Source: Clostridia bacterium (lineage in GTDB: Bacteria > Bacillota_A > Clostridia > Christensenellales > Aristaeellaceae). Taken from it: a DNA stretch of 8,249 nt. Position 1 is the stretch's first letter; each line of letters opens with the position of its first letter. This document shows positions 1 through 5,350 of this stretch, piece by piece. Under the pieces are notes generated by a model, which ran no database searches, had not been told where the DNA came from, and saw nothing but the letters and a program-made list of their open reading frames with translations. The DNA lies in contig JAFXMP010000041.1 in assembly GCA_017530275.1 (NCBI GenBank), positions 1 through 8,249 of the forward strand, read 5' to 3'. Both the position numbers and the translations under genes were made by a program.

Positions 1-155
1 GTTTTTGTGGCCGGATCAAATCGCTGCTGAATCACGGCCAGCCCATTTTGGCCGATCCGAAACAATGTGCATCGGCTGTATACCGGATGCTCGCAGCAAT
101 AGATTTCACCATACAGATTTGTGTAAAACCCCGGTTTCTCGAAGTGGTAGCGCAT
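1..155 (-). CDS. Phage/mobile-element hypothetical protein, 5' part only
   Basis: The minus strand opens with ATG at 155 and stays open to the window edge, giving about 51 residues starting MRYHFEKPGFYTNLYGEIYC and running through CCEHPVYSRCTLF and GLAVIQQRFDPATK. A GGAGG lies 4 nt before the ATG, a short but usable spacing. I recall very similar small proteins (aromatic N-terminus, HPVY.RCTLF, GLA.IQQRF) from phages and conjugative elements of gut Clostridia, but know no function for them. Family members are usually longer, so the C-terminus lies outside the window. It follows the 89-aa gene and its terminator-like hairpin, so it either has its own promoter, which I cannot see, or depends on readthrough. 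Confidence is high that it is coding and low for any function. Confidence 0.75.
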   Translation of the reverse strand, partial: MRYHFEKPGFYTNLYGEIYCCEHPVYSRCTLFRIGQNGLAVIQQRFDPATK

Positions 156-171
156 ATATCCTCCAAATATA

Positions 172-204
172 AAAGGGAAAAGCCCTTGCGCGGCTCGTCC
201 CTTT
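172..204 (-). terminator. Hairpin terminator after the 89-aa gene
   Basis: Starting 7 nt after the stop codon at 212, the minus strand forms a 7-bp stem (AAAGGGA/TCCCTTT), a 2x2 internal loop, and a 4-bp inner stem (AGCC/GGCT). The T-rich stretch beyond is short (TTTTATATTT). This is the most diverged of four terminators in the region built around an AAAGAGCCC-like arm. Confidence 0.55.
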
Positions 205-211
205 CCATCCG

Positions 212-481
212 TTACTTGATGAGAATCCCTTCCCTGGCAATGATGTCCGCAAACTCAACGTGTTTCGTGAAATCCGTGGTCTTGACCGCCTCCAAAAATT
301 CCTTGTAGAGTCCCGGCCGGTTATCCACCGCGTACACGACGACCGGTTCAGGATAAATCTCCTTCATCCAGTTCGCCAGCCGCAGCATATCCCGCACCGT
401 GACCGCATCTCCTTCCAGAAACTTCGTGTCCACGATTTTCAGCACTTTATTGAACGCATACAGATACACCCGTTTTGCCAT
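212..481 (-). CDS. Hypothetical 89-aa accessory protein
   Basis: An 89-residue basic/mixed protein starting MAKRVYLYAFNKVLKIV and ending ADIIAREGILIK. The ATG at 481 is preceded by AAAGGAAGG at good spacing, which fixes the start. There is no signal peptide or membrane segment. The pattern of short hydrophobic strands (VYLYAF, PVVVYAV) and amphipathic helices suggests a small alpha/beta fold. I do not recognise a family. It sits in a chain of small same-strand genes from a phage-like element, behind a copy of the leader repeat (511-538) and in front of its own hairpin terminator. Codon pattern, SD and flanking signals support a real gene; its role is unknown. Confidence 0.7.
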   Translation of the reverse strand: MAKRVYLYAFNKVLKIVDTKFLEGDAVTVRDMLRLANWMKEIYPEPVVVYAVDNRPGLYKEFLEAVKTTDFTKHVEFADIIAREGILIK

Positions 482-510
482 GTTTGATCCTTCCTTTCAT
501 GTAATGGGTT

Positions 511-538
511 TCCATAACAGCCAATGCTTTGTTCGCGG
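511..538 (-). repeat. Leader repeat copy R1 (before the 89-aa gene)
   Basis: On the plus strand this reads TCCATAACAGCC, then a variable middle, then TTCGCGG. By eye it matches R2 (1021-1048) at 22 of 28 positions. Unlike R2, R3 and R4, the CGCGAA end does not overlap a stop codon here, because a terminator rather than a gene end lies immediately upstream. An ATGAAAGGAAGG ribosome binding segment follows. Confidence 0.6.
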
Positions 539-543
539 AAGGC

Positions 544-584
544 AAAAAGAAAGAGCCCGTGTGTTTTACACGGACCCTCTCTTT
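544..584 (-). terminator. Strong hairpin terminator after the 133-aa gene
   Basis: Just after the stop at 593 the minus strand folds into a stem of about 17 bp including several G-T wobbles. The core is CCGTGT/ACACGG with a 5-nt loop, and the 3' arm runs into TTTCTTTTTG. Its plus-strand arm AAAGAAAGAGCCC matches the other terminators of the region. Confidence 0.8.
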
Positions 585-592
585 GGGTCTTC

Positions 593-994
593 TCATTTCC
601 GGAACAGTCTCAGATGATTGCTCAACCATTGTCCGGTGCGGGATGTGAACGTTCCGTTCTCCTCGAACTTCAGCCCTTTCGCCATCCAGTAGCTCGAAAC
701 CGTGACCGGCACCAGAATAGCCGCTCCGTCCAGCACGATGCGAATGATACGATCTTTTTTGCTTTCCTTCGCCTGTTCGTTTTTCAGCTGAAGTTCCGCC
801 TGTTTCAAGGTCAGTTCTTCCATCTGAACATACGCTTCGTCGTTCTGCTTTCGTTCGTCCAATCGCTGTCTGTGAAGCTCGCCCAGCTTCTTCAGCTGCC
901 ACTGTGCTTCGTCGCTTCCGGCTTGCGCCTGGGCTACTGCCTGAAGAGTCCTTTCGTATTCTTCATCCAGCATCTTGGTAATCGTCGGATTCAT
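593..994 (-). CDS. Phage-type hypothetical, coiled coil plus one membrane helix
   Basis: A 133-aa protein. Residues about 5-85 are charged and heptad-like (EEYERTLQAVAQAQ, ELTLKQAELQLKNEQAK), a likely coiled coil. They are followed by one hydrophobic segment at about 87-105 (IVLDGAAILVPVTVSSYW) and a short basic tail containing GLKFEENGTFTS. I recall a similar GLKFEE.G tail in small phage proteins of gut Firmicutes, with no assigned function. The start is ATG 994 with AAAGGAG 9 nt upstream. It follows the 78-aa membrane gene, whose stop lies within leader repeat R2, and ends at a strong terminator, so these two may be co-transcribed. A structural or membrane-associated accessory role (spanin- or holin-like) is possible but not shown. 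Confidence 0.75.
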   Translation of the reverse strand: MNPTITKMLDEEYERTLQAVAQAQAGSDEAQWQLKKLGELHRQRLDERKQNDEAYVQMEELTLKQAELQLKNEQAKESKKDRIIRIVLDGAAILVPVTVSSYWMAKGLKFEENGTFTSRTGQWLSNHLRLFRK

Positions 995-1020
995 CTTGCA
1001 TTTCTCCTTTCATGGATTAC

Positions 1021-1048
1021 TCCATAATAGCCAACGTTAATTTCGCGG
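1021..1048 (-). repeat. Leader repeat copy R2 (before the 133-aa gene)
   Basis: The plus strand reads TCCATAATAGCC, a variable middle, then TTTCGCGG. The CGCGAAATTAA part encodes the last codons and stop of the upstream 78-aa gene, so the repeat overlaps a gene end. On the minus strand it is followed by ATGAAAGGAG, the ribosome binding segment of the 133-aa gene. Confidence 0.6.
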
Positions 1049-1273
1049 CAGATACCCATTCAGATCAACCTTGAGAACCACAGTCTTGCTCTGCCGAATC
1101 CGCTCCATTCCGTTTTGCTCCAGCTCCAAAAACAAATAGGGCGCCTCGTCAGGATCGGAACGATCCACGCGCAGCGTCCCTATCGGTTTTTCCTTCTTCA
1201 AAATAATCGCCAGCGCAAACCCGATCAGCGCTCCGGCGATCAATCCAATTGCAGCGATCCACATCCAGTCCAT
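1037..1273 (-). CDS. Phage-type small membrane protein (78 aa)
   Basis: Residues about 3-25 form one membrane helix (WMWIAAIGLIAGALIGFALAI), followed by basic LKKEK and a soluble domain with GTLRVDRSDPDEAPYLFLEL and a beta-rich TVVLKVDLNGYLPRN end. The block GTLR.D.SDPD..PYLFLEL is one I recall from small phage proteins in gut Clostridia, always of unknown function. The topology looks like an N-terminal anchor with the soluble part in the cytoplasm (positive-inside KKEK). The start is ATG 1273 with GGAGG 10 nt upstream. The stop overlaps leader repeat R2, and the 133-aa gene follows 42 nt after the stop. Confidence 0.75.
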   Translation of the reverse strand: MDWMWIAAIGLIAGALIGFALAIILKKEKPIGTLRVDRSDPDEAPYLFLELEQNGMERIRQSKTVVLKVDLNGYLPRN

Positions 1274-1312
1274 TTTGACATTTCCTCCATATCATTTTAC
1301 TACAGATGACCG

Positions 1313-1465
1313 TCACCTGCGTACTGTTTTTGAAGCAAAAAAAGAAAGAGCCCTTGCAATCGGGCTCAATCTTTTATGCCTCATGATCCTCATAAAGTTG
1401 ATGGCGATCCTGGCTACGATCCAGCCAAAAGCGAATCGAAATCCGTCATTAAAATTCAGCAACAT
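1313..1465 (-). CDS. Small basic hydrophobic peptide (50 aa) reading through its terminator
   Basis: ATG at 1465 has a strong SD (AAAGGAG, 9 nt spacing). The first about 32 residues are a hydrophobic then basic peptide (MLLNFNDGFRFAFGWIVARI, AINFMRIMRHKR), possibly a membrane-active amphipathic helix. The frame then runs straight through the hairpin terminator at 1337-1367, adding an 18-residue tail, LSPIARALSFFASKTVRR. In the sister cassette at 2078-2152 the stop falls before the terminator. Here a TGA lies in the next frame right before the stem (AGAT-TGA), so a one-base shift may have removed the original stop. The N-terminal half is a credible gene; the tail is doubtful. Function unknown. 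Confidence 0.5.
   Translation of the reverse strand: MLLNFNDGFRFAFGWIVARIAINFMRIMRHKRLSPIARALSFFASKTVRR
1337..1367 (-). terminator. GAGCCC-type hairpin terminator
   Basis: A perfect 6-bp stem GAGCCC/GGGCTC with an 8-nt loop, followed on the minus strand by TTTCTTTTTTTG. A 24-nt segment (1344-1367) is identical to the segment at 2047-2070. It lies inside the extended 50-aa reading frame. Confidence 0.8.
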
Positions 1466-1480
1466 TTTAGATCACTCCTT

Positions 1481-1506
1481 TCATAAGGAGCTATGTTATT
1501 TTCGCG
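1481..1506 (-). repeat. Leader repeat copy R4 (before the 50-aa gene), diverged
   Basis: The minus strand reads CGCGAAAATAAC, a short middle, then TTATGAAAGGAG. It shares the CGCGAA-TAA start, which is the stop region of the 135-aa gene, and the TATG(G/A)A plus AAAGGAG end with R1-R3, but is shorter in the middle. Confidence 0.4.
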
Positions 1507-1903
1507 CCTTGTCCAGAAGCCAGAAGAACCGTCTGTACGCGGCGTACCAGACCTCTTTGCAGCACGGCGGCCCAATCTTTTCAAAAGACAGCCCCTCCGT
1601 CACCGCTTTGAGCAGAAGCCCTGCCAAATCACCGGCGGCTTTCTCAGCTAATTTTTCCACCATCTCCATGCGATCCTTGTAGTAAATCCGCGCTTCCGCA
1701 TACATCTCGGTGGGCTTTCCCACGCCGTTGCTCCTGGCGCTGTCTGCTGTACAAAGCGATCTCATCGGCAGCCCATCCAAAGAAATATAGCTCTTTTTCC
1801 ATTCCGGATATTGCAGGCAGAAGTGCTTCAGCTCGTAATACCGGTGCCTCGAAATCCAATACTTGTTGTTCTCCGATACCTCAGGGCGAATGTTCGTGCC
1901 CAT
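1496..1903 (-). CDS. Phage-type hypothetical protein (RFFWLLDK family)
   Basis: A 135-aa protein. The N-terminal block KYWISRHRYYELKHFCLQYP-EWKK and C-terminal block EVWYAAYRRFFWLLDKARK, separated by MEMVEKLAEKAAGDL and AVTEGLSFEKIG, match a layout I recall from many small Clostridial phage proteins. Those usually sit in the late-control region shortly before the packaging genes, where ArpU/RinA-type regulators also occur. A regulatory role is therefore plausible but is inference from position. The start at ATG 1903 has GGAGG 7 nt upstream. Upstream lie three TTCTAA-N6-TTAGAA boxes, one of which ends 15 nt before the ATG, suggesting tight control. The stop overlaps leader repeat R4. Confidence 0.8.
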   Translation of the reverse strand: MGTNIRPEVSENNKYWISRHRYYELKHFCLQYPEWKKSYISLDGLPMRSLCTADSARSNGVGKPTEMYAEARIYYKDRMEMVEKLAEKAAGDLAGLLLKAVTEGLSFEKIGPPCCKEVWYAAYRRFFWLLDKARK

Positions 1904-1917
1904 GTTTCTTCCTCCAA

Positions 1918-1935
1918 TTCTAATTTAGATTAAAA
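1918..1935. promoter_or_regulatory. Operator-like box A, TTCTAA-N6-TTAAAA
   Basis: An 18-bp partial inverted repeat directly upstream of the SD of the 135-aa gene. It matches boxes B and C with one half-site mismatch. A protein bound here could block ribosome or polymerase access. No convincing -35/-10 pair was found; TATATT at about 1935-1940 is the best -10-like string. Confidence 0.45.
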
Positions 1936-1977
1936 ATATAAATCGGAACGGTCGGCGGTGCGCGAGCCCAAAAACAC

Positions 1978-2041
1978 AAAAAGCCACCCTACTTTCTAAC
2001 CTAAGATAGAAGTTCTAACTTAGATTAGAAAATATGGTGGC
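1978..2041 (-). terminator. Long hairpin (about 27 bp) built from operator-like boxes B and C
   Basis: The minus strand folds GCCACC (2036-2041) with GGTGGC (1983-1988). Inside this, a 20-nt arm pairs imperfectly with its partner (17 of 20 positions, some G-T). TTTTT follows at once, so it is a good intrinsic terminator. The arms are box B (1994-2011, TTCTAA-N6-ATAGAA) and box C (2013-2030, TTCTAA-N6-TTAGAA, perfect), starting 19 bp apart, so the same DNA could also be an operator pair. Confidence 0.65.
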
Positions 2042-2070
2042 AAAAGGAAAGAGCCCTTGCAATCGGGCTC
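2042..2070 (-). terminator. GAGCCC-type hairpin terminator after the 24-aa gene
   Basis: Stem GAGCCC (2051-2056) and GGGCTC (2065-2070) with an 8-nt loop, then TTTCCTTTTG on the minus strand, starting 7 nt after the stop codon. It is followed immediately by the long box B/C hairpin, giving two terminators in a row. Confidence 0.75.
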
Positions 2071-2077
2071 GATCCTC

Positions 2078-2152
2078 TCAGTTGTCCTTGATCCATTTCG
2101 CGATCATCAAGGCTCCGACAGCAATAAGCACAGCTCCTGCTATTCCTAACAT
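2078..2152 (-). CDS. 24-aa single-helix membrane peptide
   Basis: ATG at 2152 has AAGGGAG 8 nt upstream and encodes MLGIAGAVLIAVGALMIAKW plus the tail IKDN. That is one membrane-spanning helix rich in Gly/Ala/Ile/Val with a charged C-terminus. It is preceded by leader repeat R3 and followed within 7 nt by its own terminator, the same layout as the other cassettes, which argues that it is expressed. Its size and shape fit a type I toxin-like peptide, a small holin-like or regulatory membrane peptide, or a phage lysis accessory. I cannot choose among them. There is no sign of an antisense RNA promoter that I can defend. Confidence 0.5.
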   Translation of the reverse strand: MLGIAGAVLIAVGALMIAKWIKDN

Positions 2153-2182
2153 TGCCCCAACTCCCTTCAATGTACTCAGGTC

Positions 2183-2209
2183 TCCATAATAGGAACTGCT
2201 TATTTCGCG
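2183..2209 (-). repeat. Leader repeat copy R3 (before the 24-aa gene)
   Basis: The plus strand reads TCCATAATAG, a variable middle, then TTTCGCG, matching R2 with one gap. On the minus strand CGCGAAATAA again looks like a gene end (LYLGNAK then stop), although only a short remnant frame (about 20 codons from 2273) can be read upstream. Confidence 0.55.
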
Positions 2210-2293
2210 TTGCCCAAATATAAACGTATTGGCATATCATGCCCTGAAGAAAACCTCGTCCACACGGAGCTTTATTCAAGGTACGACAGTATA

Positions 2294-2329
2294 AGAAAAA
2301 CACCACCATCGCTGGTAGTGTCTTCTTTT
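2294..2329. terminator. Terminator hairpin, T-rich on both strands
   Basis: An 8-bp stem (2300-2307 with 2314-2321; one pair is G-T in the minus-strand RNA and A-C in the plus-strand RNA) and 6-nt loop. The minus strand continues into TTTTTC and the plus strand into CTTCTTTTC, so it could stop transcripts arriving from lysS or from the other side. It lies about 110 nt past the lysS stop and beyond the direct repeats, so it may belong to the element rather than to lysS. Confidence 0.7.
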
Positions 2330-2348
2330 CAGAGGATTCTTGGATCAA

Positions 2349-2381
2349 CTGTGGTAAATCTGTGGTAAATCTGTGGTAAAT
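2349..2381. repeat. Three perfect tandem 11-bp direct repeats
   Basis: Unit CTGTGGTAAAT occurs three times head to tail (2349-2359, 2360-2370, 2371-2381). The period is close to one helical turn, so bound proteins would line up on one DNA face. This fits arm-type binding sites of a tyrosine recombinase or another cooperative DNA binder. The position at the junction of phage-like genes and lysS favours the attachment-site reading. Confidence 0.6.
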
Positions 2382-2433
2382 CCATCGATTTTCGCCCCTC
2401 GATGTCCGAAAACCCTTGATTTTCCTACATTCT

Positions 2434-3915
2434 TCACTCAAGAGGCTTCATCGTCGGGAACAAGAGCACGTCGCGGATATTCGGCGTGGCGGTGAGCAGC
2501 ATCACCAGCCGGTCCACGCCAACGCCCAGGCCGCCTGTTGGCGGCATGCCGATTTCCAGGGCGTTGAGGAAGTCTTCATCGACGCCGTGGGCTTCTTCAT
2601 CGCCCTGGGCTTTCAGCGCCGCCTGGGCTTCAAAGCGCTGCCGCTGGTCGATGGGGTCGTTGAGCTCGGAGAACGCGTTGCCGTGCTCGCGGCCCAGGAT
2701 GAACACCTCAAACCGCTCCGTATAAGCAGGATCGTTCGGCATTTTCTTGGCCAGCGGCGAAATCTCCACCGGATGGCCGTAGATAAACGTCGGCTGCACC
2801 AGGTTTTCTTCCACGTATTCATCGAAGAACAGGTTCAGGATATCGCCCTTTTGATGGCGCTTCTCATAGTGGATCTTCCGTTCATCGGCGATGGCGCGGG
2901 CTTCCTCCAGCGTGTGGATCTCGTCAAAATCCACGCCGGAATACTTTTTCACCGCTTCCACCATGCTCAGCCGCGCGAACGGCTTTTCCAGATCGATCAG
3001 CACATCGCCGTACTGCACCGTGGCGCTTCCGTTCACGGCGCGGGCCACATAGCGGAACATATCCTCCGTGATATCCATCATGCCGTGGAAATCGGTGAAC
3101 GCCTGGTAAAGCTCCAGCATCGTGAATTCGGGGTTGTGCTTGGTATCCATGCCCTCGTTGCGGAATACGCGGCCGATCTCGTATACCCGGTCAAACCCGC
3201 CCACGATCAGGCGCTTCAAATGCAATTCGAGCGCAATGCGCAGGTACATATCGATATCCAGGGTATTGTGGTGGGTAATGAAAGGCCGGGCCGCCGCGCC
3301 GCCTGCCTGAGTATGCAGCACGGGGGTTTCCACTTCCATAAAGCCCCGGCTTTCCAGGAACGTACGCAGGGCGGTGATGATCTGGCTGCGCTTGCGGAAG
3401 GTATCCTTCACTTCGGGGTTCACCACCATGTCCAGATACCGCTGGCGATAGCGCAGATCCGTATCGGTCAGGCCGTGGAATTTTTCGGGCAGGGGCTTTA
3501 GGCACTTCGCCAAAAGCGTCAGCTCCTCCGTATGGACGGAGATTTCGCCCGTCTTGGTCTTAAAGACCTTGCCGCTCACGCTCACCACGTCGCCGATGTC
3601 CATTTTCTTAAAGGCGGCGTAGTTTTCTTCGCCCACATCGTCCCGGCGGATATAAAACTGCATCGTGCCCCGGGCGTCCTGCAGGCGGGCAAAGGACGCC
3701 TTGCCCATGATGTTGCGCGCCATGATGCGCCCGGCAAGCGTTACATCTTTTCCCTCATAGGCGTCATAATCCGCCCTGATCTTCGCGCTGTCCGCGTTCA
3801 CGTCCACCTTGGTGAGCACATACGGATCGTGTCCGCTTTCCCGAAGGGCGCTCAGCTTTTCCCGACGAATCTGCTCCTGCTCGGAATAGGAGGGAGCGTT
3901 TTGTTCCTGCGCCAT
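2434..3915 (-). CDS. lysS: Lysyl-tRNA synthetase, class II
   Basis: A 493-aa cytoplasmic enzyme that charges tRNA-Lys using ATP. The N-terminal OB-fold anticodon-binding domain (about 56-140) contains [19 protein letters not shown]. The catalytic domain follows from about 155. Motif 2 is seen as [20 protein letters not shown] (249-268), and motif 3 as [15 protein letters not shown] (about 461-475). Other class II LysRS signatures are [30 protein letters not shown] and [21 protein letters not shown]. Length and domain order are normal, with no missing key residue. ATG 3915 has a GAGG about 9 nt upstream. It is the last gene of the GDPD-greA-lysS operon, 28 nt after greA, a pairing common in Firmicutes. 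A phage-like region begins shortly past its stop. Confidence 0.98.
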   Translation of the reverse strand: MAQEQNAPSYSEQEQIRREKLSALRESGHDPYVLTKVDVNADSAKIRADYDAYEGKDVTLAGRIMARNIMGKASFARLQDARGTMQFYIRRDDVGEENYAAFKKMDIGDVVSVSGKVFKTKTGEISVHTEELTLLAKCLKPLPEKFHGLTDTDLRYRQRYLDMVVNPEVKDTFRKRSQIITALRTFLESRGFMEVETPVLHTQAGGAAARPFITHHNTLDIDMYLRIALELHLKRLIVGGFDRVYEIGRVFRNEGMDTKHNPEFTMLELYQAFTDFHGMMDITEDMFRYVARAVNGSATVQYGDVLIDLEKPFARLSMVEAVKKYSGVDFDEIHTLEEARAIADERKIHYEKRHQKGDILNLFFDEYVEENLVQPTFIYGHPVEISPLAKKMPNDPAYTERFEVFILGREHGNAFSELNDPIDQRQRFEAQAALKAQGDEEAHGVDEDFLNALEIGMPPTGGLGVGVDRLVMLLTATPNIRDVLLFPTMKPLE

Positions 3916-3943
3916 GCAATAACCTCACTTTTCGTTCGTATTT

Positions 3944-4429
3944 TCAGATGCTGATCTCCAAAATCTTTAATTCGTAAGCCCCGTCGGGCGCTTCCACCGT
4001 GACCACGTCGCCGGCCTTATGGCCCAGCATGGCGGAACCGATGGGCGATTCGTTGGAAATCTTGTTGTTCATCGGGTCGCTTTCGCGCGCGCCGACGATG
4101 GTGAATTCCTCTTCCTCGTCTTCGTCCAGGTACAGCACGCGCACCGTGGTGCCCACGTTCACCGCGTCGGTGGATACGTCGCCGTCGATCACGATCACGT
4201 TGCGCAGCGCGTTTTCCAGCTCCACGATGTCGGCTTCGAGCTTGGCCTGTTCATCCTTGGCCTCGTCGTATTCGGCGTTTTCACTCAAATCCCCGAAGCC
4301 GCGGGCAATGGACAGATGCTCCGCCACCTCCGCGCGCCGCACGGTGGTCATATATTTGAGCTTTTCCTCCATTTGGCACAGACCTTCTGCGGAAACGACC
4401 GTCTTATTGCACATTTCATTCTCGCTCAT
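3944..4429 (-). CDS. greA: Transcription elongation factor GreA
   Basis: A 161-aa protein. The N-terminal coiled coil (about 15-80) carries the conserved tip GDLSENAEYDEAKDEQ (46-61). Its acidic residues D47 and E50 correspond to those that GreA inserts into the RNA polymerase secondary channel to stimulate cleavage of backtracked RNA. The C-terminal FKBP-like domain has the signature NKISNESPIGSAMLGHKAGD (122-141). The acidic run DEDEEEEF at 102-109 is unusual in density but lies in a loop. The start ATG 4429 overlaps the GDPD stop as ATGA, with AAGGAG inside the end of the GDPD gene, so translation is probably coupled. Confidence 0.97.
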   Translation of the reverse strand: MSENEMCNKTVVSAEGLCQMEEKLKYMTTVRRAEVAEHLSIARGFGDLSENAEYDEAKDEQAKLEADIVELENALRNVIVIDGDVSTDAVNVGTTVRVLYLDEDEEEEFTIVGARESDPMNNKISNESPIGSAMLGHKAGDVVTVEAPDGAYELKILEISI

Positions 4430-5334
4430 GGTTCTTTCTCCTTTTCTTGGTTCTTTTCTTGGTTATATGGTTCAAAGCCTTCAAAAATCAGCAGATCATA
4501 GCGATCCAGCAGCCTTTTGAAGTCCTGAATGGCCGTCACCGTCCACGCGGCGAGCGTGGGCCGAAAGAGGCTTTTCACCAGCCGGAAGGAAGGATTCCTG
4601 TCCGTATCGAAGCGGTACGCCACGAAATCCGGCCGGGACAAAAGGCTCGTTATCAGGTGCGCGCCCAGGGCATGCAGGATCGTCCGCCCGTCCTCCCCCG
4701 CGCGCCTGGCGTCGTAGGCCAATTGCCCCCGGATCACCTCCGGCGCGTGCTTTTTGAACCAGCGCATCAGGCGCGGATCGAACGATTCCACGCACCAGAA
4801 CCCGGGATACTTCCGCAGCCTTTCAAGCACCATTTGCGGCATGCTGCTCCCTGTCCCCGGCGCGGATTTCAGCTCCACGATCAGGGGCGTTTTATGCGGG
4901 GCGAGGACGGCAAGCGCCTCATCGAACGAGGGGATGCGCTCCTGCGTGCCCAGCAAATGATGCGCCTGCGTTTCCTTTAGCGTCAGATCGCCGACCAGCC
5001 CTTGCCCGTCGGTCATGCGGCCGATATCCGCATCGTGCAGGACCACCAGGCGCTGATCGCGCGTAAGCCGTACGTCCAATTCCACGCCGTATCCCTTTTC
5101 CGCCGCCAATTGAAACGCGGCCAGGGAATTTTCCGGGACGCCCGCGCCATGCAGCCCGCGGTGCGCGAACGCGCGGCACAGGCCCTGTGCCTTCGGGCGA
5201 AACCGGCGCCGCAGGTTCGGCGCGATCAGGAAAAGATAAGCCGCCGCAAGCATCGGCGCAATCAGGAGCCACCAGATCACCCGATCAGCCGTCCTTTCCG
5301 CATTCCGTCTTTCCACCACGCCAAATAACGCCAT
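4426..5334 (-). CDS. Membrane-anchored glycerophosphodiester phosphodiesterase
   Basis: A 302-aa protein. A membrane helix at about 19-38 (VIWWLLIAPMLAAAYLFLIA) is followed by a GDPD catalytic barrel. The signatures are AHRG (57-60; H58, R59), VPENSLAAF (E68), VELDVRL (E85, D87), VVLHD (H100) and LIVELK (E154, K156), the metal-binding and catalytic residues of this family. It should hydrolyse glycerophosphodiesters to glycerol-3-phosphate and an alcohol. The start is uncertain. ATG 5334 has no SD and would lie only about 10 nt from the transcription start. GTG 5280 (residue 19) sits right at the membrane helix and has AAAGGA about 12 nt upstream. Relatives I recall begin close to the helix, so 5280 may be the true start. 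The C-terminus ends in a duplicated NQEK. Confidence 0.93.
   Translation of the reverse strand: MALFGVVERRNAERTADRVIWWLLIAPMLAAAYLFLIAPNLRRRFRPKAQGLCRAFAHRGLHGAGVPENSLAAFQLAAEKGYGVELDVRLTRDQRLVVLHDADIGRMTDGQGLVGDLTLKETQAHHLLGTQERIPSFDEALAVLAPHKTPLIVELKSAPGTGSSMPQMVLERLRKYPGFWCVESFDPRLMRWFKKHAPEVIRGQLAYDARRAGEDGRTILHALGAHLITSLLSRPDFVAYRFDTDRNPSFRLVKSLFRPTLAAWTVTAIQDFKRLLDRYDLLIFEGFEPYNQEKNQEKEKEP
4441..4464 (-). repeat. 12-bp tandem duplication at the GDPD C-terminus
   Basis: On the minus strand AACCAAGAAAAG occurs twice in perfect tandem and in frame, coding NQEK-NQEK. It lies just before the greA ribosome binding site (AAGGAG). Copy-number slippage would keep the frame and the distance to greA unchanged. 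Confidence 0.8.
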
Positions 5335-5345
5335 CGGGCGTTATT
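5324..5345. promoter_or_regulatory. Perfect 9-4-9 inverted repeat over transcription start and ATG
   Basis: AATAACGCC (5324-5332), 4-nt spacer, GGCGTTATT (5337-5345). It begins 5 bp downstream of the -10 box and covers the predicted start of transcription and the ATG at 5334. In DNA it is a typical operator position. In RNA it would form a hairpin at the extreme 5' end with the AUG at the loop. Confidence 0.6.
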
Positions 5346-5350
5346 GGCCT

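Larger units (their letters stand above)
2210..2433. other. Gene-free stretch between the phage-like region and lysS
   Basis: It holds the remnant minus-strand frame ending at leader repeat R3, a bidirectional-looking terminator (2294-2329), three 11-bp direct repeats (2349-2381) and an inverted repeat CATCGA-N10-TCGATG (2383-2404). No tRNA or recombinase gene is visible. The longest minus-strand frame across it (2025-2441) has no plausible ribosome site or protein-like composition. The whole stretch reads as an element end next to a host gene. Confidence 0.5.

Noticed and set aside
447..902. Minus-strand ORF of 151 codons overlapping the 133-aa and 89-aa genes
   Set aside because: It is out of frame with both better-supported genes, each of which has its own SD, and it passes through a strong terminator.
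1344..2070. CRISPR array suggested by the repeated GAGCCC...GGGCTC segments
   Set aside because: The copies are about 700 bp apart with genes between them and each is followed by T-runs, so they are terminators, not spaced CRISPR repeats.
2383..2433. tRNA remnant as integration target next to lysS
   Set aside because: No cloverleaf arms or T-loop sequence could be found on either strand; integration, if real, is at a protein-gene 3' end.
2025..2441. Minus-strand ORF of 138 codons across the lysS-phage gap
   Set aside because: It runs through a terminator, three direct repeats, leader repeat R3, the 24-aa gene and another terminator in a different frame; no RBS and a non-protein-like composition.
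2416..3501. Long plus-strand ORF (361 codons) opposite lysS
   Set aside because: It is an antisense shadow of lysS: His/Gln-rich translation, no ribosome site, and the minus strand carries unmistakable class II LysRS motifs.
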